Assembly (NCBI RefSeq): GCF_030814315.1
Contig: NZ_JAUSUV010000008.1
Coordinates: 124,001 to 188,000, forward strand
Length of the DNA: 64,000 nt
Direction of reading: 5' to 3'
From: Croceifilum oryzae
GTDB taxonomy: Bacteria > Bacillota > Bacilli > Thermoactinomycetales > Thermoactinomycetaceae
Shown here piece after piece: positions 6,998-16,979 of the stretch; the stretch's first letter is position 1, and each line of letters starts with the position of its first letter. Position numbers and translations under genes: made by a program. The notes under the pieces were generated by a model. That model worked only from the letters and a program-made list of their open reading frames with translations. It had not been told where the DNA came from and ran no database searches.

Positions 6998-9900
6998 ATG
7001 AAAAAGAAACGATCGCTTCTCCGACGATTGTTTTTAGTGAGTACGTCGTTTTCGATCTTTTTTGGAACAGCTTTCCCTACTTCTACCCATGCGGCAGATT
7101 TTGCTAGCGCGACCTATAAAGCCGCGGAATGGGGCTTTCTATCTGTTTATATGAGTGCAAAGGATACATGGAACAAGCTATCAGATCAATGGACTCTCGC
7201 ATCCGAAAAGACCAATGGAAGCAAGGAGTTTACTGATAATCAACAGAGCCTTCCAGTAAAGGAGACGGCCCCTAAAGGAAAAAAGGTTGTAGATCCTAAG
7301 CGAGTAAAAGAGTTAGTAGAACAAAGGAAGATCAATGCTAAGTTCTATGAGCTTTCGGATGGCCGGATCGAAGCCGAGATTAGCTCAGATCCTGTTCACT
7401 ACCGGGATTCAGATGGAAAATTACAAGATATCCAAAATGGCATCTCGAAGACGAGTCAAAAGGGATACGTGTATAGTAGCGAAAAGAACCAATTTAAAAC
7501 GTATTTTAGCGATAGAGCAAATGAATTAGTCAAGATTTCGAGTGGGAAGCATGCTATATCCATGGGATTAAAAGCTCCGAATAAGCCACAAGTTTCCCCA
7601 ACAGTAAAAGGGAACATCATCTCGTTTCCAGATGTCTTGAATAAAAGTAAAATCGAGTATCAAACCGAAAATAGCAAAGTAAAAGAAAGAATTGTTTTAA
7701 ATGAGAAGCCAGAGAGTAACGTATTTGACTTCATCCTCGAAACAGGAGATCTCGATCCCAAGTTACAATCAGATGGCTCCGTTTTATTTGTAGATAAAGG
7801 TGATGTTGGTGTTTTTAAGATTCCAAAACCCTTTATGTACGATAGTAAGAAAGAAGAGAGCTCCCCCTATGGTTATGCTTGGAGCCATGATGTGAAACAG
7901 GAAATTGTCCAGGTAGATGGTAAGAACGTTTTGCGTGTGATTGCGGATAAAGACTGGATAAACAATGAGAAGCGCTCATTTCCTATCACAATAGATCCCA
8001 CTCTGGAATTGCAACCGACTCCCGGTAACGGAGCCCAGAATAGCAAAGACACGATGATCAATAGTTCCTCTCCTACCACGAACTACAATGATAACTGGAG
8101 GCTATCCGTAGGAGCGGATTCGTCGCAAATTTCACGCTCCATTGTAAAGTTTGATACTTCTGTCATTCCATCAGGAAGCAAGATCGACTTTGCACAGGTA
8201 CAGCTCTATTACGACCAAAACTTCTGTACAGGTTGTAAGGATACCGACCAAGATGTAACCTTCAGCCTCCATAGAGTCCTTCAAGACTGGAACCCAGCTG
8301 AGGCGACATGGAAGGAAGCAAAGAAAGGAGTACCATGGACAAGCCAAGGTGGAACCTACCGAGGAGCCGTAGAAGCAAGCACCTATGTGTTGGATAACAC
8401 AGACAGTACAGGTATTACCAAGAATGGTACATGGAACTTATCCAGTAACGTTGCGGGTGGAGTGAATGGTAGCTATCACGCCGCACAACCGAATGATAAG
8501 AGTGCGACGAATACCTTTACGTGGAAACTGTACCTAAACGAAAGTGGGACTTACGATGTCGCGGCATCGAATGTAAAGGCATCAGACCGTGCAACCTCTG
8601 CTCCATACAGCATTGTCCACAATGGAGGAACAACGAAAGCCTATGTGAACCAGCGGACAGCTAGTACGGGTTACCAATCACTTGGACAATTTAAATTTGC
8701 GGCGGGGGATAGCCATAGTATCACCCTTTCTAACTACGATTCGAGTAAAAAAGTAGACGGAGCCGTTATCGCCGACGCTGTTCGCTTTACGAAAACAGCT
8801 GAGGTGAATAAATCTGCTAACGTGAATAACCGCTGGCATGATTACACAGCGCGAGATCTCGTTCAATCTTGGGTGGATGGAAGCCAAGAAAACTATGGAG
8901 TTCTCATCAAGGCCAAAGATGAATCGAAAAAAGTAGGTGGAGTGCGTTATACAGCAAGCCAGAACTTTGATGAAAATGCTGTGCGACCGAAGCTAAAAGT
9001 AGTTTACGGTAAGCCGTCTGTTCTACTAGCAGAGCCTACTAAGATCTATGCAAACGGTGCAGAGTTGAAGTGGACGAGGTATATACGTTCTGACTTTGTG
9101 GAGTACCAGATCCATCGAAGCACAAATCAAGCCTTTATTCCTGATGAAACTACCTTAGTCGCACCGATCCCTAACCAGAATACACTCACCTTTACAGATA
9201 CGACGGCCACACCAACTCCTTCTTATAGCAGTGATCCGTTTGGACGAGCCTACTTCTACCAGATTGCAGTGAAAACGGTAGATGGTACGATTGTTCCCTC
9301 TACGACTCAGCTTGTCCGACTACCGAAATCGGGTATGACCATTCAGATTTTGCAAAATGCCATTGATACGACTATCTCAAGCAAAGTACCGGGAAGAGGA
9401 TTTGACTATTTAGAAGGAAGTCCATGGGCATCTGTAGGGAACAACAGTGAGACGCTTGAAACCACTCGCTCTCTTTACAAATTTGACCTCTCTTCCATTC
9501 CTAGTACAGCGAAAGTAGTGAACGCTGACTTTAGTCTGTGGAGTTGGCAACGGGATAGCGTGGGAACCAAAAATGCCACCTATAATGTACATTCTTTGAA
9601 AAAGGATTTTACATCCGAGGAAGGGGCTAACTGGAAAGATTATAATAAGGAATTTGATTCCTCTGTTATCGACTATGTAACCAATGTGACCAATGATCCA
9701 AAGTGGCTAAACTGGGATGTTACTTCGGTTGCTACTCAATGGGTGAAAGACCGGGCTGCAAATAAGGGATTCATGATCCGCCATAGTGATGAAGGAAGCA
9801 AAGCAGCCAAAGAAAAAATACTTACAGTAAGTAGTGAGATGACCCTAGCTCCACAGCTTAAGCCGAAGATGAAGGTTGTTTATATCGACAAAAAGGCCGC

Positions 9901-12900
9901 CAACTCCTACTACGCACCGAAAACTCCTACCACGATGAAGTCGGGCGAAACGTACCCTGTGGAGGTAACACTCTCCAATCCAACTGATACAGCGTGGAAC
10001 GGAAGTACTGATTCACTTGGTTGCCACTGGGCATTGCCGAATGGAACCGATCGGACGACTGAAGATAATTGTGTAGGTGCGCAGTTTAAACCCATTGATG
10101 CTGATGGCAATGAGTCTGTCGCAACTGTCAACATTGCACCTGGGCAAACGGTTACCGTTCGCGGAAACATCAAAGCCCCAGCCATTAGTCAGCCGAACAA
10201 ACTCCGTGAAGGGCTTATTCTACAATGGGATTTGAAACTGGATGGAAAGTGGTTATCTAAAAGCCCAGATCCGATTCCGACTCTGAATCAGTTCGTCATG
10301 GTCGAAGATCCGAATGGTGGAAAGGACTTAGGTGTGGATGAGAATCATGCTTCCAGTGATGGGAAAACAACTGGAACGGGGATTAACCTATATCGTGGAA
10401 ATGCGAGTTTCTCTTATGCTTCCTTCGAAAACCCATCTCGTGGAGACTTCTCTACTTCTGTCAATCTAACTTATAACAGCCTTGATACAAGTGATTCGCC
10501 TATTGGAGTCGGTTGGTCACTTGATACCTCTAGCTTTGTTCGTTTAGGAGCTTCACTGGGTGATCAGGTTTATACGGATAAACAGGATAAAATTACTCGG
10601 GGTTCCATGGATCTCCTTGATAGTGATGGAACGAACCATACCTTTACATGGGATACAACAACAAAAGAATTCAAATCTCAGCCAGGGGACGAGCTCTATC
10701 TCCAGTATCTAAGTGGCGGATCAAGTAGTCGAAAGTGGGTTGTTACGGAGCCAGATCGTACTCAATACTACTTTGACGACAAAGGATATTTAGTCGAAGC
10801 AAACGACCAGAATGGGAATAACTTGCGGTACACATACGAAGAGAAGAGCGTGAGTAACAAACCAGTCAAGCTGTTACGTTATGTAACCGACTCACAGAAT
10901 CGTCAAACCCTCACGATTGAATACAACGACAATCACAAAGTATCGAAGATCAAGGCCCTACAACCAACAGCAACCGAAACACCACAGCGTGTAATTGAAT
11001 TCACATACGATGCATCCAATCGGTTAACGAAGTTCGTAGATGGTGCCGGAACCAATATTGCAAAGACACACGAATTCGTCTATGACCTACTCTCTACCAA
11101 CGTTATCAATCAGATCAAAGACCCTCGCGGAAACATCACGAAGATCGATTACTACACTGATGGAGAAAATAAGCATCGCGTTAGCAAGATGAGTAACAAA
11201 AAAGATGAAGTCATGCTCTATACCTATAACGACAAAGAGCGAATTGAAACCGACCTCAAAGGCAATTCAACCAAGTACCTCATGGATGACAAAGGAGATC
11301 CAGTTAAGATCACGGACGCAAAAGGGAACGTAAGTGAGTTCAAGTACGATGCAAACCACAACATGACGTGGAAAAAAGATCCTAATGGTGGAATCACCAC
11401 ATGGACCTACGATGAATTGGGCAACGTTCTTACTACAACTGACCCAGAAAATAATGCGATCTCAGATCCATCCAAGCGGAAGTTCAGTCGCTATGACTAT
11501 CAATATTCGTTAAATAAGCATGTAGCAGAGTTAATCAAAACCACTACTCCCGAGGGTCGCTTTACGAAAACTACCTACAATGAAATCGGGAATGTAGTGT
11601 CAGTTGAGGACTCTGAAGGGAACAAAACCGTTACTTCGTACCATGGTAATAGCGGACTAGTAAAGAGTGTCACTGATTCAAATGGAAAAGTCACAACTTA
11701 TGGAGATCCGAGTGTAGCTGACTTTGGTTATGATGCAAACGGAGAAGCCAAGAAGGAAACGGATGCTCTAGGAAACACCACTATCACCAAACATGATGAT
11801 TTTGGTAACATCGTCGAAGTCACCGATCCAAAAGGAAAGACGGCTACTTTCAGCTTTGATGTCTTCGGTCGTCCTCTAGGATCTAAAATGCCGAAAGACC
11901 AAGCGAAAGGCGAATTCATCACAACTACTGCACCTACTTACGATGCAAACGATAACGTGATCGAGAAAACATCTCCAATGGGAGCAAAATTCGTCTACAA
12001 GTATGACGAGTATGATCGCTTGGTAGAAGAGTTGGAGCCAAAGAACCATCCAAGTGATCCAGAGAAAAAAACCACCTATTTCTATGATGAATTAGGAAAT
12101 CTCATCAAGGAAGTAGAACCAAAGGGTAATCTCACCGATGATCCCAATGATTACACCACGACTCATACGTACAATGAACTCAATCAACTGGTCGCCGTCA
12201 CCAATAGCCAAGGGCACAAGATCACATATGAATACGACAAGATCGGCAACCAGATCAAAGTCACCCAACCCAAAGGGAATCAAACCCCTGATAACCCGAA
12301 TGATTATGTCGTCACGACTACGTATGACTTAAATAACCGCCCGGTTAAAGTGACGGATGCCGATGGGAAATCGATTGAAACCACCTATGATGCGGATGGA
12401 AAAACGATTCAATCGAAGGACAAAGAAGGAAATGTCCACAAGGTTTCTTATAACATCCAGGGACTGGTATCAGAGGAACAATCTCCACAAAAAGCAGGTG
12501 TGACGAGAACCACTCGTTATACGTATGACAAGATGGGTAATGTGACCCAAGTAGATCCACCACGAGGAACGGCTACTCCGTATGCTGACGACTTCGTACA
12601 AAAGAAAACGTATGATGATCTCGGTCGTGTGAAAGAAGTCATCTTCCCAAGAGATCCGAACAGCTCCAACCCACGCTTCAAAGAAGAGCAAAAAATCATC
12701 TATAGCTATGATGAAGTAGGAAATGTCACCTCGGTAAGCACACCTCCGTCTGAAGGGCAAACCGAACGTAATATCTCCACCTTCACTTATTTTGACAATG
12801 GTTTGCTGAAAACCGTTACAGATAGCTGGGGTGTAAAGACCGAATACGATTACAACCAGATCGGGAGTCAGATAGAGCGAGTGAGCACCAGCTCCGACGG

Positions 12901-15739
12901 GAAAGTAGAACGGAAAATGAGCTGGGATTACTTCCCGGATGGCAAACTGAAGAAAAACGTAGACGAAGGACTACAAAACAAAGGTAGTTCCTCGGATACG
13001 GAGAGAAAACAATTCGAATATGCTTACGATATAAACGACAACATTGTTTCTATGAAAGATTCTAGTAGCAATAAAAAAGTGGATGAATACCGTACTGCCT
13101 ACACTCCACTCAATCAAGTGAAGGAAGTACAAGAAGTCGTTGATGGCATCGTGAAACGAAGCATCCAGTATGACTATGATGTCCATGGAAACTTGTTCAA
13201 ACAGGAGTACTCCAACAACATCTCCGAATACAGTTATAACGGCTTGGATCAAGTCACCCAGTTCTCACATAAGAAATCCGCTGAGGATAATAAACCTCAA
13301 GTGTATGGTTTTCAATACACTACCAGCGGAAAAACCAAGAAAGAAACCAAGCCAAACGGAACTGTAACGGATTTCGAATATAATCCAGACGGATCCGTCT
13401 CTCAATGGGAAACCAAGAAAACAAATGGAACCTCTCTGCAGAAACATTCCTATGAATACGACTTGCATGGAAACCCAACCAAAGACGTTTATGCGGGTCT
13501 AGATGCAAATAACAAGCCTATTCACAACACCTATGCATACACATATGATCCGCGAGATCGTCTTGTCCGCTATGACAAATCAGGAACCCAATCCTCCACA
13601 GAGGAATATGTTCTCGACGCAAATAGTAACATGGTTTCAAAAACTAGAGACGGTGTGCTCTCAACATACAAGTACGATAAAAACCGTCTTATTGAAGAAA
13701 CCGAGGCAGGACTTACATCCAAGTACATCTACGATGCTATGGGCCGAGTTGATAAGATCACCACAGACGGTAAAGACAAAGAAACCTTTACCTACGACCA
13801 GTTTGATCGCACCATCGAGCATACGAAGCTGGACAAAGATAACGTTACGATGATTAAGTCCCGCTTTGCTTATGATCCACTCGACCGCACTACATCGAAA
13901 GTAGAGAAAGCTGGCACAGCCAATGAAAAGGCTACCACCTTTAACTACTTAGGCAATACAGATCAAGTCCTATCTGAAGAAGTAGCAGGAAAAGTAACCC
14001 AGTCCTACTCTTACTCTGCATGGGGACAACGACTTACGATGTTGAAAGAAGAAACAAAAGAACTCTCCTATTTCGAATCAGGGAATAACGGTGTCGAGAT
14101 GTTGACGGATGAGACAGGGAATATCCGTGCCACTTATGGGTTTACGCCTTATGGTGAAGATGATAAGGATATGTTTACCGGTGTTGATAAGATTGATGCA
14201 ACCAAGCCTGATCAAGCCATGTATAACCCATTCCGTTACGAAGGCAAGCGTTGGGACTCGAATACACAGTCATACGATCTCGGATTCCGTGATTACCGCC
14301 CGGGTGAGGGACGTTTCCTAAGTAGTGATTCCTATAACGGCGCAGGTGCGCATCTTGCCCTCATGATGGATGCAGGAAACTACAACCTGTACGGCTATGC
14401 CGGAGGAAATCCGATTTCCAATAGCGATCCAGATGGTCACGCATGGTGGAACAATTGGAATGATTTCAAAGCGGGTGTTTCATCTGCCACCTCTGCAGTC
14501 GTATCCACTGTGTCTACCTACGCTCAAAAGGCATACGACACTGTCGTCTCGGTAGCGAGGAGTACTTATAACGCAGGGAAAAAATTCGTCAAAAAGATTG
14601 TTGCTCCGATTAAGCGAGCCATCAATAAAATCTACAACAAGGTAAAAAATGTCGTTAAGAAAGTCGTGAGTTATACTAAACGGGCCGTGAAGTCTGCCAA
14701 GAGTGCCATTAAATCCATCACCAAGCCCAAACCCAAGTCGGCAACCAGTAGTAAGCCCTCAGCATGGGTGTCTGCTCTACGGGAAACGGCTTCGTGGGTA
14801 GTAGCTGAAATTCCGATTATCAGTAGTGTCAATGATGCCGTAGTACTAATCGCAGGTCACGACTTCATTACCGGCGATGATGTTCCGAGGCTGTACGGAG
14901 CAATAGGTCTCTTCTCACCGATTAGTTCGAAAGAAGCAAGGCTTGGCGGTCACGTTATTGAGACGGCTGGAGAGCAACTTGGAAAGCGGCTTTGTTTTGC
15001 CGCAGGTACACTAATCCGTACAGAACGTGGTAACAAATCCATTGAAGACATTCAAGTGGGCGACAAAGTCTTGTCTAAGGACGATAAGACTGGGAAAATG
15101 GAGTACAAGAAGGTAACTCAGCTCTTTAAACGTGACGTGGACAAGATCTATACTGTTCATGTAGGCAAAGAGAAGATTGAAACTACGGCCGAGCATCCAT
15201 TTTGGGTGGAAGGACAAGGTTGGACAAAAGCTCAAGATCTCCATGCAGGAGATTTGTTGCAGGACGAGAATGGATTTAATGTTCCAGTCGAGAAGGTAAT
15301 AGTTAAGGAAGAAAAAACTACTGTTTACAACTTCGAGGTTGAGGACTTCCATACGTATTATGTCTCTGATACAGGTATCTGGGTTCATAATAAGTGTGGT
15401 GGTGAAGCTTATGATGTAGGATTTTACAAAGACCTATTAGGTAACCGTCACAAAGGATTAGATGCTCACCATGTAGGGCAAACTGCCGCAATGAAAAGGC
15501 TTGTAAGCAATTATGATCGAGATCTCTCTCCAGCAATATTAGTTCCAAGTATCGGTCATACTCGTAGGGGAGCCAGCGGGACAGTTTCGAAAAACCCAAA
15601 TGGATTTACAAGCGCCCGGGATGTAGTAGCAAGAGATATATGGGAGTTAAGACGAGTTTATCCAGACGCTCCTAATACAAGTCTTCAAGAATTAATACGG
15701 ATGAACAAAGAGCTATATCCAGAAGTAGCAAGAAGATGA
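6998..15739 (+). CDS. Rhs/YD-repeat polymorphic toxin with HINT domain and HNH/Endo VII-like C-terminus
   Basis: A 2,913-residue secreted toxin. Residues 1-32 form a signal peptide. Two DNRLRE-type beta domains (about 345-660 and 780-965) follow, the first interrupted near 485-600 by a golvesin/Xly-like domain. Dozens of YD repeats (Y-D-x-x-G-N pattern, about 1270-2420) build the cocoon shell, closed by the Rhs core ending YRPGEGRFLSSDS near 2440. A basic Lys-rich linker (about 2490-2590) leads to a HINT domain (about 2665-2797) with nucleophile in LCFAAGT and terminal VHN, expected to cut itself and free the last 115 residues. That tip has a DAHHVGQ motif and later SIGHT, typical of HNH/Endo VII-fold toxins (AHH/GHH group), so it is probably a DNase or RNase. 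Two putative immunity genes follow. Exact toxin class is uncertain. Confidence 0.88.
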   Translation: MKKKRSLLRRLFLVSTSFSIFFGTAFPTSTHAADFASATYKAAEWGFLSVYMSAKDTWNKLSDQWTLASEKTNGSKEFTDNQQSLPVKETAPKGKKVVDPKRVKELVEQRKINAKFYELSDGRIEAEISSDPVHYRDSDGKLQDIQNGISKTSQKGYVYSSEKNQFKTYFSDRANELVKISSGKHAISMGLKAPNKPQVSPTVKGNIISFPDVLNKSKIEYQTENSKVKERIVLNEKPESNVFDFILETGDLDPKLQSDGSVLFVDKGDVGVFKIPKPFMYDSKKEESSPYGYAWSHDVKQEIVQVDGKNVLRVIADKDWINNEKRSFPITIDPTLELQPTPGNGAQNSKDTMINSSSPTTNYNDNWRLSVGADSSQISRSIVKFDTSVIPSGSKIDFAQVQLYYDQNFCTGCKDTDQDVTFSLHRVLQDWNPAEATWKEAKKGVPWTSQGGTYRGAVEASTYVLDNTDSTGITKNGTWNLSSNVAGGVNGSYHAAQPNDKSATNTFTWKLYLNESGTYDVAASNVKASDRATSAPYSIVHNGGTTKAYVNQRTASTGYQSLGQFKFAAGDSHSITLSNYDSSKKVDGAVIADAVRFTKTAEVNKSANVNNRWHDYTARDLVQSWVDGSQENYGVLIKAKDESKKVGGVRYTASQNFDENAVRPKLKVVYGKPSVLLAEPTKIYANGAELKWTRYIRSDFVEYQIHRSTNQAFIPDETTLVAPIPNQNTLTFTDTTATPTPSYSSDPFGRAYFYQIAVKTVDGTIVPSTTQLVRLPKSGMTIQILQNAIDTTISSKVPGRGFDYLEGSPWASVGNNSETLETTRSLYKFDLSSIPSTAKVVNADFSLWSWQRDSVGTKNATYNVHSLKKDFTSEEGANWKDYNKEFDSSVIDYVTNVTNDPKWLNWDVTSVATQWVKDRAANKGFMIRHSDEGSKAAKEKILTVSSEMTLAPQLKPKMKVVYIDKKAANSYYAPKTPTTMKSGETYPVEVTLSNPTDTAWNGSTDSLGCHWALPNGTDRTTEDNCVGAQFKPIDADGNESVATVNIAPGQTVTVRGNIKAPAISQPNKLREGLILQWDLKLDGKWLSKSPDPIPTLNQFVMVEDPNGGKDLGVDENHASSDGKTTGTGINLYRGNASFSYASFENPSRGDFSTSVNLTYNSLDTSDSPIGVGWSLDTSSFVRLGASLGDQVYTDKQDKITRGSMDLLDSDGTNHTFTWDTTTKEFKSQPGDELYLQYLSGGSSSRKWVVTEPDRTQYYFDDKGYLVEANDQNGNNLRYTYEEKSVSNKPVKLLRYVTDSQNRQTLTIEYNDNHKVSKIKALQPTATETPQRVIEFTYDASNRLTKFVDGAGTNIAKTHEFVYDLLSTNVINQIKDPRGNITKIDYYTDGENKHRVSKMSNKKDEVMLYTYNDKERIETDLKGNSTKYLMDDKGDPVKITDAKGNVSEFKYDANHNMTWKKDPNGGITTWTYDELGNVLTTTDPENNAISDPSKRKFSRYDYQYSLNKHVAELIKTTTPEGRFTKTTYNEIGNVVSVEDSEGNKTVTSYHGNSGLVKSVTDSNGKVTTYGDPSVADFGYDANGEAKKETDALGNTTITKHDDFGNIVEVTDPKGKTATFSFDVFGRPLGSKMPKDQAKGEFITTTAPTYDANDNVIEKTSPMGAKFVYKYDEYDRLVEELEPKNHPSDPEKKTTYFYDELGNLIKEVEPKGNLTDDPNDYTTTHTYNELNQLVAVTNSQGHKITYEYDKIGNQIKVTQPKGNQTPDNPNDYVVTTTYDLNNRPVKVTDADGKSIETTYDADGKTIQSKDKEGNVHKVSYNIQGLVSEEQSPQKAGVTRTTRYTYDKMGNVTQVDPPRGTATPYADDFVQKKTYDDLGRVKEVIFPRDPNSSNPRFKEEQKIIYSYDEVGNVTSVSTPPSEGQTERNISTFTYFDNGLLKTVTDSWGVKTEYDYNQIGSQIERVSTSSDGKVERKMSWDYFPDGKLKKNVDEGLQNKGSSSDTERKQFEYAYDINDNIVSMKDSSSNKKVDEYRTAYTPLNQVKEVQEVVDGIVKRSIQYDYDVHGNLFKQEYSNNISEYSYNGLDQVTQFSHKKSAEDNKPQVYGFQYTTSGKTKKETKPNGTVTDFEYNPDGSVSQWETKKTNGTSLQKHSYEYDLHGNPTKDVYAGLDANNKPIHNTYAYTYDPRDRLVRYDKSGTQSSTEEYVLDANSNMVSKTRDGVLSTYKYDKNRLIEETEAGLTSKYIYDAMGRVDKITTDGKDKETFTYDQFDRTIEHTKLDKDNVTMIKSRFAYDPLDRTTSKVEKAGTANEKATTFNYLGNTDQVLSEEVAGKVTQSYSYSAWGQRLTMLKEETKELSYFESGNNGVEMLTDETGNIRATYGFTPYGEDDKDMFTGVDKIDATKPDQAMYNPFRYEGKRWDSNTQSYDLGFRDYRPGEGRFLSSDSYNGAGAHLALMMDAGNYNLYGYAGGNPISNSDPDGHAWWNNWNDFKAGVSSATSAVVSTVSTYAQKAYDTVVSVARSTYNAGKKFVKKIVAPIKRAINKIYNKVKNVVKKVVSYTKRAVKSAKSAIKSITKPKPKSATSSKPSAWVSALRETASWVVAEIPIISSVNDAVVLIAGHDFITGDDVPRLYGAIGLFSPISSKEARLGGHVIETAGEQLGKRLCFAAGTLIRTERGNKSIEDIQVGDKVLSKDDKTGKMEYKKVTQLFKRDVDKIYTVHVGKEKIETTAEHPFWVEGQGWTKAQDLHAGDLLQDENGFNVPVEKVIVKEEKTTVYNFEVEDFHTYYVSDTGIWVHNKCGGEAYDVGFYKDLLGNRHKGLDAHHVGQTAAMKRLVSNYDRDLSPAILVPSIGHTRRGASGTVSKNPNGFTSARDVVARDIWELRRVYPDAPNTSLQELIRMNKELYPEVARR

Positions 15740-15791
15740 GCTGATATACGGCGCACGAAGAAAATTTTGCATTTATCAGGAAAGTATGAGT

Positions 15792-15838
15792 TTGGGCGGA
15801 ACTCGTTACTAAAAAACCGCCCTATCCTTTGAATAGGG
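15792..15838 (+). promoter_or_regulatory. two consecutive hairpins between toxin and immunity gene
   Basis: GGGCGG/CCGCCC arms (about 15794-15821) are followed by CCCTAT/ATAGGG arms (about 15819-15838). Together they form a structured leader, with possible mutually exclusive pairing, before the first immunity gene. A partial terminator that lets the immunity gene be expressed at its own level is plausible. Confidence 0.35.
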
Positions 15839-15860
15839 AGGAAGATAGGGTTATTCTGAT

Positions 15861-16253
15861 TTGAGAGGTCATAATCCTATCGATGAAAAGATGAATCTAG
15901 AAACATTGATTAAGTCTCTGTATAAGCAATTGATAAATGATAGCTGTGCATTTTATCAAGACATGTTTATAAACCGAACTGAGCAGGATGTTACTGATCC
16001 ATATTGGAAAGAATCACTGAAAATGTTCGCTAATCTTTCAAATGAGGATAGAAAGACCTTTTTCAAAGTAATTGAACAAGTACAAGTAGATTCAATGTCT
16101 GAAATACTGGGGATTTTAGATGGAGTAGTATGGGTTGACGGAGATGTGAAATTTAACGTTACCTTGGGTGATGGAGGTATTCCAATCAATGGGGAGTTGC
16201 AGGAGCTATTTTTAGCCTATGACGAAGAGAAGCGTCCAAGGAATAAGGAGTGA
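15861..16253 (+). CDS. putative immunity protein for the Rhs toxin
   Basis: A 130-residue soluble, acidic, mostly helical protein of no recognised family. It is the first gene after the toxin, where polymorphic toxin systems keep the cognate immunity gene. The start is uncertain: TTG 15861 is the first possible codon, while ATG 15891 (MNLETLIKSLY) looks like a natural N-terminus, but neither has an ideal Shine-Dalgarno. The C-terminal end is charged (EEKRPRNKE). Its stop lies 7 bases before the TTG start of the next gene. Assignment rests on position, size and acidity. Confidence 0.6.
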   Translation: MRGHNPIDEKMNLETLIKSLYKQLINDSCAFYQDMFINRTEQDVTDPYWKESLKMFANLSNEDRKTFFKVIEQVQVDSMSEILGILDGVVWVDGDVKFNVTLGDGGIPINGELQELFLAYDEEKRPRNKE

Positions 16254-16260
16254 AAATGTA

Positions 16261-16857
16261 TTGGACGAATTTGATCAAGATTGGCTGGAAGAAGAGCTAT
16301 CACAGTTTAATGAATTTCAGCGAGCTGCTTTCTCAGCTTCATGTGCTGAAAGAATGATCAAAAACTATGAGAGATTTTATGAGGAAACGGGTTGGGGAAA
16401 TCCAGATTTATTAAAAAAAGCTTTATCAGAAGTGTGGAAATCATTATCCCTGCAGGAGGTTGATCCAGAAAAAATTGAGCTCCTAAGAAACCAAGTAACC
16501 GATATAGCTCCAGATACTGAAGATTTTGAGACAATCTATGTTTCTTGTGCCTTAGATGCTACAACAGCGGTGAATGGTGCATTGGATAGTCTAATTACAC
16601 AAGGAGCAGACGGGGCAGTCGGTACGGCTATTGTCAGTGTAGATACTGTGGATATGTATGTTCAAGAGTTATTAGATCTAACGCCATTTGATCAAGAACG
16701 CGAAAAGAAGATTGTTGAGCATCCATTGATGGTTCGGGAGCTACAGAAGATTACTTCTGATATGGAGCTTATCTCCAAAACTCCAACATTATCGAAGCAG
16801 TTCATCGATAGCTTGAGAATGTCATCTACAGGTACCAGCTCATTAGGATTCTCCTAA
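16261..16857 (+). CDS. DUF416-family protein, possible second immunity protein
   Basis: A 198-residue protein. TTG 16261 is chosen because AAGGAG lies 11 bases upstream; the earlier in-frame ATG at 16219 overlaps the previous gene. The pattern FQRAAFSASCAERMIKNYERF followed by TGWG, then an acidic D-x-E-D-F segment and CALDATTAVNGALDSL, is typical of DUF416 (YjaG-like) proteins. Members are often found beside contact-dependent or Rhs toxins and are considered immunity proteins in some systems. A strong terminator follows, so the toxin-immunity unit ends here. Confidence 0.7.
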   Translation: MDEFDQDWLEEELSQFNEFQRAAFSASCAERMIKNYERFYEETGWGNPDLLKKALSEVWKSLSLQEVDPEKIELLRNQVTDIAPDTEDFETIYVSCALDATTAVNGALDSLITQGADGAVGTAIVSVDTVDMYVQELLDLTPFDQEREKKIVEHPLMVRELQKITSDMELISKTPTLSKQFIDSLRMSSTGTSSLGFS

Positions 16858-16865
16858 GCCAATCT

Positions 16866-16903
16866 AAAAATCACTTTCGGACTTCGATCCGGAGGTGATT
16901 TTT
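16866..16903 (+). terminator. rho-independent terminator after the immunity genes
   Basis: AAAAATCAC-TTT-CGGA, loop CTTCGA, TCCG-GAG-GTGATTTTT: a long, slightly bulged stem with T-tract on the plus strand and A-tract on the other, so it could work in both directions. Confidence 0.8.
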
Positions 16904-16953
16904 ATTTGTTATTGACGATTTTGGATGAGAGTATGATGCATGTGGACAAAGAT

Positions 16954-16979
16954 AAAAACTCCGACTCATGCCGGAGTTT
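16954..16979 (-). terminator. minus-strand terminator abutting the CRISPR array
   Basis: AAACTCCG and CGGAGTTT arms around an 8-base loop. Read on the minus strand the hairpin is followed by TTTTTATC, a good terminator for a transcript coming leftward through the array. It is one base from the outermost repeat. This is one of the clues that the array is transcribed on the minus strand. Confidence 0.6.

Noticed and set aside
11728-13508. Many ORFs in other frames across the Rhs gene
   Set aside because: Shadow frames of the YD repeats; none has a ribosome site.
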